From: Acanthaster planci
Taxonomy: Eukaryota; Echinodermata; Asteroidea; Valvatida; Acanthasteridae
Direction: 5' to 3'
DNA length: 10,332 nucleotides
Assembly (NCBI RefSeq): GCF_001949145.1
Contig: NW_019091380.1
Span: 1,198,867-1,209,198 of the forward strand
The position numbers were made by a program, and so were the translations under genes. Of the stretch, positions 5,990-10,332 are shown one piece after another. Numbering within the stretch: the first letter of the stretch is position 1; each line of letters starts with the position of its first letter. The notes under the pieces were generated by a model, which was not told the origin of the DNA, did not search any database, and saw only the letters and a list, made by a program, of their open reading frames with translations.

Positions 5990-8622
5990 CAAGATTTCTG
6001 AATTTTCCAAAACTGCACAAGGAAATAAGCCTTGTTAAATAACGATTCTATTTTTTCATCTGAGTTTGCACTTGTAGTTGTTTCTTTTTGCACTGACCTG
6101 AGCCCTTTTTGATGTTCAAAAATACTGCTAAATGGTTATCAGGTTGCCGCAGCAGCCAACGTTTAATCATTTGGTGATCTTATGTGTGACACAAGCATTT
6201 TTTCAAACTTCCAAACAAATGGGCAGAGTTTTTTTCTTTACTCGGTAGCCAAACTCTTCTCTACTCAATGGAAGTGGTTTTTATTCTAAACATGTCCCAG
6301 TTTTTGTTGGGAATGTTCCAGTTTTACGGGTTTTTTTGTCAGATTGCAGAGCAATCAAAAGTTGTTTTTCCCTTGCCCAACTTTTTTCAGTTGAAGTCCC
6401 AATGTGCCCTCTTGAATATCCATGTTCCTCTGAGCCTTGATGGACGATGATGTAGCAATCTGCCTGTTGGTATCTGTAGAAACTATGGCATCTGATGACA
6501 CGGGGTTAGCCTGTCCTGTACTCCATGCTAAATTTACTTGAAGTTTTCATCAATTCATGCACTTTACAATTACATCCTCATGTATTGCTCTCATAAACCC
6601 TTACAATCTCATGGCAGTTTGGTGTACACTGGTCTACCTAATCACAGATATTGCACATGCTCACATGCTAACCTAAACAGGGTCCAGAAAAATCCACAAC
6701 TGCCGCCACAGTAAGTCAAGAAATGGCTGTTTCATTGAAACTGTCAAGCGTGCACATGACCATGTATGAACAAGCCTTAAACTCACTCATTCAATCTCAA
6801 TTTAGTTTCCAAATGAACAAGTGCATGTTACTTAGTCTGAGCACAAAGACCGAACATTTGGTGACAGAACTGCACCGATATTACAACTCTCAAGAGTCCA
6901 CATTTTTGGCATTGGACCATTTTGTAAAATGTAATCCATGCCTTTTCTGCGTGTAGAGTCAAGTTTTTGTGCCCAAAGTAATGCCATATACAAATGGTGG
7001 TTCTTTTTAAAGTGAGTCATCAGTCTGTTCTGAGCCCTTTCAAATTCGGCTCTTCAGCCTGGATGGTGTTTATTTTTAGTTTCCTTGGCATGAAACAACT
7101 GAGACTACGCGAGTCGATAGCAATGACTGTATTCTCAAAGCTCCCAACTGGATTTGTGGAAACCCACTTTCAAGTAATAAAGACGGTACAGGTACAAAGA
7201 AAGTGGCGACGTATGCAAGAGGTACAGACCCTAGGGCTGGAAACTGAATTCCAGGCAAATACATGTACTTGTTGTCGTAATTATACCTTTTGAAGTTTCA
7301 CTGTCTCAACGGTAGTTTACTGAGAAATGCACACATGTGGTTCTTCTTTTTTTGCATACCCAAATGCAAGTGATTTGTATTAACAAGGACCATGTGCAGA
7401 ATCGAATACTCAGATGCTAAATTCACCAACTGCTAGTTTTGTTTTCTTTTTGACAACCAAGTCTATCTGTGTTATCAAGCATCAGCAACTGCGGATTTTC
7501 CCAGAGCCTGCTTAAGTTATTTAATTTGACAAATATCTACCGTAAATCGCCTTTCATTCCATGGAAAATTTATAAATCCTGAAAACACCCAAACATCCTC
7601 TGTAGAAAAAGGAAGATCCAAGCTAAACCAGAAAACTCAAAAGTCAGAAACATGCCCTAATTAATTTATAAAATTTGTGAAGCTCATCAAGACCACATTG
7701 ATTAGTGGTACAATTTCTTATCGCAATGATATTGATGTTTACTCTTCTCGAAACATACGTATTTCAGCCATTAAAATTCAAGACAAAAATCCTGTGTGAA
7801 CGAACACAACGTAATACATTCCTAGAACTACTGCACAGAGAGTAATGGCATATGTTATGTGACCTAATATTTTCTATCTAAAGAGTTGTTCAAAATGAAG
7901 ACGGTGTTTTCACTCGTGTCTCCTGCAAAACTGATTCCTTCATTCTTACAACAGTTGGTAGCATTTTTTCATGGTAATGAACTAAATGTACCCTACTTTG
8001 TACAAAGTGCCTACATTGCACAAAGCCTTCTATGTTCAAGACATTTTTTCATTGGAGGCCAGACTAGCGCCAGGATGGCAACAACTCATGTGCAACTTAA
8101 ATTTGCAGTTATTTTGATTGCCAAACATACCATACACAGATTTCCAGTCTGCCAAGATAGGTGTTTCTATCATTTGTAAGGTTAACTTTTAATGCTAGAA
8201 AATTTGCAAATTCTTTTTTTTAAGTTGTCCTTTAAACATTTGGTGAGACGACCCCCCCCCCAGAATAAATCTGTGCACTTTGCAAATTACAAGTGTTCGT
8301 AAATTTTTCTATTCTGCATTCACTCCCTGGTGATTTATTAAGATGCTTGCAATTTTGTTTTACATATATGTACGCAAGGTGTAAATAATGACAACTGCTA
8401 GTTGGATAAGGACACACTGGACGTATCCAAATTAAATATTTAAACCTTCGTTGAATAGCGGGAAAGAATCTAGGTATTTCTTGCCTAATAATAAACTAAA
8501 CTAATTCGCAAAGTTATGAAGTAATGCACGTGTATATTGTACACCTCAATTTATATCCTAACCTCAAGATTACCAATTCATTGAAATCCTATTAATTATA
8601 AATAGTCTTCCTTATCCTACAG
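5990..8622. other. Long AT-rich stretch without supported genes
   Basis: I see no convincing gene. A good pyrimidine tract with TTTTTTCAG ends at 6390 and is followed by 19 open codons, but no donor or second exon fits. An ACAGTAAGT donor-like site lies at about 6708-6716. Open frames at 6994-7293 (plus, 99 codons, partly open in antisense) and 7895-8179 (plus, 94 codons from ATG) are near the length expected by chance in this much AT-rich DNA and resemble nothing I know. A run of ten C lies at 8252-8261, with AATAAA at 8264-8269 just after it. Confidence 0.4.
8252..8261 (+). repeat. Poly-C run (10 bases)
   Basis: Ten consecutive C residues, preceded by GACGA. This is an isolated homopolymer in an AT-rich setting, prone to length variation and sequencing error. 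No function is evident. Confidence 0.9.
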
Positions 8623-8810
8623 AGGATGATTAGGTGTTTGGACATCTGATATGCCAGGTGTTTGATTTGATGCATGGAGCGTGATAGTCTTCAGTCCAAG
8701 GCAATACCAAGTAGCATGCTTTATATTATCATTCTAGCATTCCACCATTCCCATACATGTAGTTCTTCAGCGTTATTCCAAATTGTTGCTGTTAGGATGG
8801 TGATATCAAA
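8623..8810. other. Region upstream of promoter-like cluster
   Basis: An acceptor-like CTTCCTTATCCTACAG ends at 8622, followed by two AGGTGTTTG words 24 bases apart (8632 and 8656). No frame stays open for long after the acceptor. A TACATGTA palindrome lies at 8754-8761. No gene is supported. Confidence 0.3.
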
Positions 8811-8864
8811 GGGGCGGAGTGATGTCATGGCTTATAAATATTTTGGGATTGACAAAATTACACT
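8811..8864 (+). promoter_or_regulatory. Candidate RNA polymerase II promoter
   Basis: Four elements lie in promoter order. GGGGCGGAG (8811-8819) resembles an Sp1 GC box. TGATGTCA (8820-8827) is one base from the CREB/ATF site TGACGTCA. TATAAATA (8833-8840) fits the TATA consensus. TTACACT (8858-8864) fits the initiator pattern YYANWYY, with A at 8860. The TATA box starts 27 bases before that A, slightly closer than typical. A lone TATA box would mean little in AT-rich DNA; the ordered, tightly spaced set, with a GC box in a GC-poor region, is what makes it credible. Open frames start just downstream. Confidence 0.4.
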
Positions 8865-8875
8865 GAAGTGCATGC

Positions 8876-9004
8876 ATGACTGACGGACCATCTATAAATC
8901 TGTCAGTAACTCTCAAAACGTTTTTGGATTTCAAATGCAGACAGAATTTTTATACGCCTGTGCTGTCGGAACTTATACGTATGTATTTTGGCTCTGGGTA
9001 TTAG
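8876..9004 (+). CDS. Small ORF, 42 codons, uncharacterised
   Basis: This begins at the second of two closely spaced ATGs (8872 and 8876) after the promoter-like cluster. The first gives only ATG CAT GAC TGA. The frame starts MTDGPSINLSVTLKTFLDF and runs to TAG at 9002-9004. No signal peptide, membrane segment or known motif is visible. It overlaps the start of another open frame (from 8935) in a different phase, so at most one is likely to be the main product. It could act as an upstream ORF for that frame. Its length is unremarkable by chance. Confidence 0.2.
   Translation: MTDGPSINLSVTLKTFLDFKCRQNFYTPVLSELIRMYFGSGY
8879..8907 (+). repeat. Small hairpin downstream of promoter
   Basis: ACTGACGGA (8879-8887) and TCTGTCAGT (8899-8907) pair over nine bases with one G-U wobble, around an 11-base loop. 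If transcription starts near 8860 this would lie in the 5' leader. It is too short for a microRNA precursor by itself. Confidence 0.45.
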
Positions 9005-9274
9005 TTAACATGTCATCTGGACTGCTTCTGTGTATAATCTCTTCTGATAACAAAACACTGGAACACCTTTTGGTGGTGTCAGATGAAAAAATACTTTCTA
9101 CTTTGCAGACAGTGCGAGATTCGAGTAAGTCTTCTTTAGTTTTTATAGGACATAAGACTTCTCAGTTTTCACCCTGTTGTGGGTGGAAGATTATGCCCCA
9201 TAACAGGTTCAGATCTTCCCACTGCACCAGGGCACAAGAGGATCTACTGCTTCAAGAACCACAGGGCAATGTAA
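8935..9274 (+). CDS. Candidate two-exon small gene, uncharacterised
   Basis: Exon 1 runs from ATG 8935 to 9124; the intron is 9125-9230; exon 2 is 9231-9274, ending in TAA at 9272-9274. Joined, this gives 77 residues. The intron has GTAAGT at its start, CATAAC with the branch A at 9203 (27 bases from the end), and CTTCCCACTGCACCAG at its end, a well-formed 106-nt animal intron. Residues about 5-35 are hydrophobic (VFWLWVLV in the middle), suggesting a possible membrane segment; the tail is basic and ends CFKNHRAM. Unspliced, the frame also stays open to TGA at 9310-9312 (125 codons), so intron retention would give a different C-terminus. Alternatively 8941 may be the start of an internal exon, since AAATGCAG ends at 8940 with a TAAC branch candidate 31 bases upstream. 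I recognise no family. Confidence 0.25.
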
Positions 9275-9593
9275 CAGCAGCAACAGGAATGTATTTAGGC
9301 TATCCTTGGTGACTGACGGAGGACTATTAAATTGAGAAGGAACTTGCACTAACTGAGCAAAGACGAGGTTGAAGGTTGTTTTTTCTTCTGTTTTGGATTC
9401 ATTCAACTACTTGGGACACGGAGAAATGTTGAGAAACTTCAAAGCAAGTTGAGGGAGAGTAGCATTGTTAATTTAAGCAAAATGTATGCTCACTTTAATA
9501 TAGAACTTAACTGGGGAGCACTTAACTTGATCAAGGCATTGACTAGGCCGTGTCTGTGTATTCACTTTTACAGCTTAGAATTACACTGGCATA
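9275..9593. other. Gap, no supported gene
   Basis: Mixed sequence with a short open frame from about 9449 on the plus strand and one on the minus strand across 9209-9406; neither is convincing. The minus strand at about 9219-9234 reads CTGGTGCAGTGGGAAGA, resembling a tRNA/SINE A box, but I found no matching B box within the usual distance. Confidence 0.35.
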
Positions 9594-10031
9594 GTGACAG
9601 AGTTGCAAGAGAATACAAGAGTGGCTGTCCAACAGGATGGAGTTGACAGAGAGCTGCGGTTCTCAATAGTGGTTTCGATCATTAAAACAACGGATAATAA
9701 AACTTTGGATTCTGCACTTTACATTTCAAAATGTCTTTTCCTTCCTCCATGGTTTCAGCACGGTGCACCCAGGCCTGCTCTTCCTGTGCTGCTTCCGTCA
9801 ATTTTTGCTCTTGTTATGAAAGAGCACGACTTGAAAGGTCTGGATTCTGAGAATCCATTTGGAACAAGACCACGAAGCAGGCGCTCCATCCATAAAATGA
9901 CAACTTTGAGAGTCAAGACAGCGGTAATTCTACTTCGCCAGCCAAAAATAGAAGTCTCAACATCCCAGTCTCTGACAAGAGGCTTGCATGCCTCTGGCTA
10001 CCAGAAAAAAGGCTTCAGACATTGCCAATGA
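9594..10031 (+). CDS. Long open frame of doubtful coding status
   Basis: A plus-strand frame is open for about 145 codons and ends at TGA 10029-10031, the longest in the window. It begins at a GTG, so in an animal its use would require an internal ATG (first near 9816, giving about 70 residues) or an upstream exon. The composition is mixed, with a basic stretch (FGTRPRSRRSIHK) in the middle and no motif I recognise. The opposite strand at 9685-9813 is also open and looks more like a helical protein, so the two readings compete. Local GC is higher than average, which lengthens chance frames. Confidence 0.2.
   Translation: MTELQENTRVAVQQDGVDRELRFSIVVSIIKTTDNKTLDSALYISKCLFLPPWFQHGAPRPALPVLLPSIFALVMKEHDLKGLDSENPFGTRPRSRRSIHKMTTLRVKTAVILLRQPKIEVSTSQSLTRGLHASGYQKKGFRHCQ
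9685..9813 (-). CDS. Antisense exon-like open segment
   Basis: On the minus strand, 43 codons are open between TAA at 9814-9816 and TAA at 9682-9684. The peptide includes KLTEAAQEEQAWVHRAE and is rich in E, Q, K and A, as in a helical or coiled-coil protein. A plausible exon would be 9723-9809 (87 nt): acceptor CTCTTTCATAACAAG ends at 9810 and donor GTAAAGTG lies at 9722-9715. I recognise no family, found no partner exons, and the overlap with a plus-strand frame weakens both calls. Confidence 0.2.
9696..9701 (+). terminator. AATAAA hexamer, possible poly(A) signal
   Basis: A canonical AATAAA lies about 420 bases after the stop of the candidate two-exon unit (9272-9274). The downstream sequence is only weakly GU-rich (TTTGGATTCTG). 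It is a possible 3' end for that unit; isolated hexamers are common in AT-rich DNA. Confidence 0.2.
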
Positions 10032-10332
10032 TGGTAGCGCTTGCAAGAGTTGGACTGTAATGCCTCTAGGTGTCTTTCAAAATGAGAGCAGCTTGTGGGC
10101 TCAACCTGGCTATAGCCGCTTCATAAACTATATGTGGACTGGGTAGCTGAACTTGACCAAATGAATGCTGTAATTATTCATGTACATTATACACATGTAC
10201 ATATAGCTGCAACATTCTGTTGACATGTTTTGAATGTTCGTACGGAGGCAAAAGTGGCAATATAAGGTCACCAATTCCTGCCAATTATTCGGCACTGGTT
10301 TTCATACCTTGTCAATGCCTTGATCAAGTGTG
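10032..10332. other. Right-edge non-coding stretch
   Basis: No gene supported. It contains the palindrome GGCTATAGCC at 10108-10117 and two ACATGTACAT-type palindromes close together (about 10179-10186 and 10193-10202), the densest cluster of this word in the window. Confidence 0.4.

Noticed and set aside
5536-6262. Possible pair of diverged repeats around CAGAGTTTT...CTCGGTA (5548-5575 and 6225-6253)
   Set aside because: Similarity by eye is about 70 percent over roughly 45 bases with T-rich parts and gaps, too weak to separate from composition.
6381-6450. Strong pyrimidine tract and TTTTTTCAG followed by 19 open codons
   Set aside because: Acceptor-like, but there is no good branch site at normal distance, no donor and no partner exon; T-rich tracts are common here.
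6994-7293. Plus-strand open frame of 99 codons, with a partly open antisense frame
   Set aside because: Its length is within chance for 10 kb of this composition read in six frames. It has no recognisable domain and no flanking splice or promoter signals, and GC is locally higher.
7886-8179. Plus-strand open frame of about 94 codons from ATG 7895
   Set aside because: Chance length in six-frame AT-rich DNA. The N-terminus is not a clear signal peptide and no family resemblance was seen. It is left to transcript data.
9215-9240. tRNA/SINE A-box-like sequence on the minus strand
   Set aside because: No B box (GGTTCRANNCC-like) was found at the expected distance and no cloverleaf can be drawn.
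9978-9995. Hairpin AGAGGC-TTGCAT-GCCTCT
   Set aside because: A six-base stem is expected many times by chance in 10 kb.

Overview
This window looks like non-coding or sparsely coding DNA from the nuclear genome of an animal, most likely a marine invertebrate. It is AT-rich and poor in CpG. It has no bacterial-style gene packing and no ribosome-binding-site/ORF pairs, but it does have convincing spliceosomal signals (branch point, pyrimidine tract and AG; GTAAGT donors). Palindromic ACATGTA/TGTACAT words recur throughout, and GAGCGCCCTCAA boxes are clustered at 4.6-4.95 kb. I associate both kinds of word with invertebrate deuterostomes and molluscs, but that is an impression and not a proof. 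No protein family was recognised anywhere, and I found no tRNA, rRNA, CRISPR array or intact transposon.

Left part (1-3035): probably intron or intergenic DNA. It holds degenerate short repeats at the left edge and three diverged copies of a ~90 bp repeat (near 431, 1420 and 1713). Each copy is preceded by a pyrimidine tract plus AG and then a GGTANATGCATGT donor-like segment, so each could frame a very short exon. The best of these micro-exon candidates is 1381-1415.

Middle (3036-4315): a candidate terminal exon starts at 3036, after a strong acceptor with a good branch site. It is followed by what could be a ~1.2 kb 3' UTR ending at an ATTAAA signal (4294) with a GU-rich stretch downstream. 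This putative UTR contains a perfect 21-bp inverted repeat (3744-3764 and 4253-4273), the most statistically secure structural feature of the window. At 4558-4955 lies a two-unit higher-order tandem repeat built on six GAGCGCCCTCAA-like boxes, followed by a TTGAAC-type microsatellite and an isolated GC-rich block.

Right part (5150-10332): mostly featureless AT-rich DNA up to 8.8 kb. At 8811-8864 a GC box, a CRE-like site, a TATAAATA box and an initiator match lie in promoter order. Directly downstream are a small hairpin, a 42-codon ORF and a candidate two-exon 77-residue reading frame with a well-formed 106-nt intron. A longer open frame (9594-10031) follows, but its antisense strand is also partly open and exon-like, so its coding status is undecided.

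Nothing here amounts to a demonstrable new biological system. The items most worth testing are the long-range inverted repeat, the promoter plus small two-exon unit, the boxed tandem array, and the repeated micro-exon-like segments.
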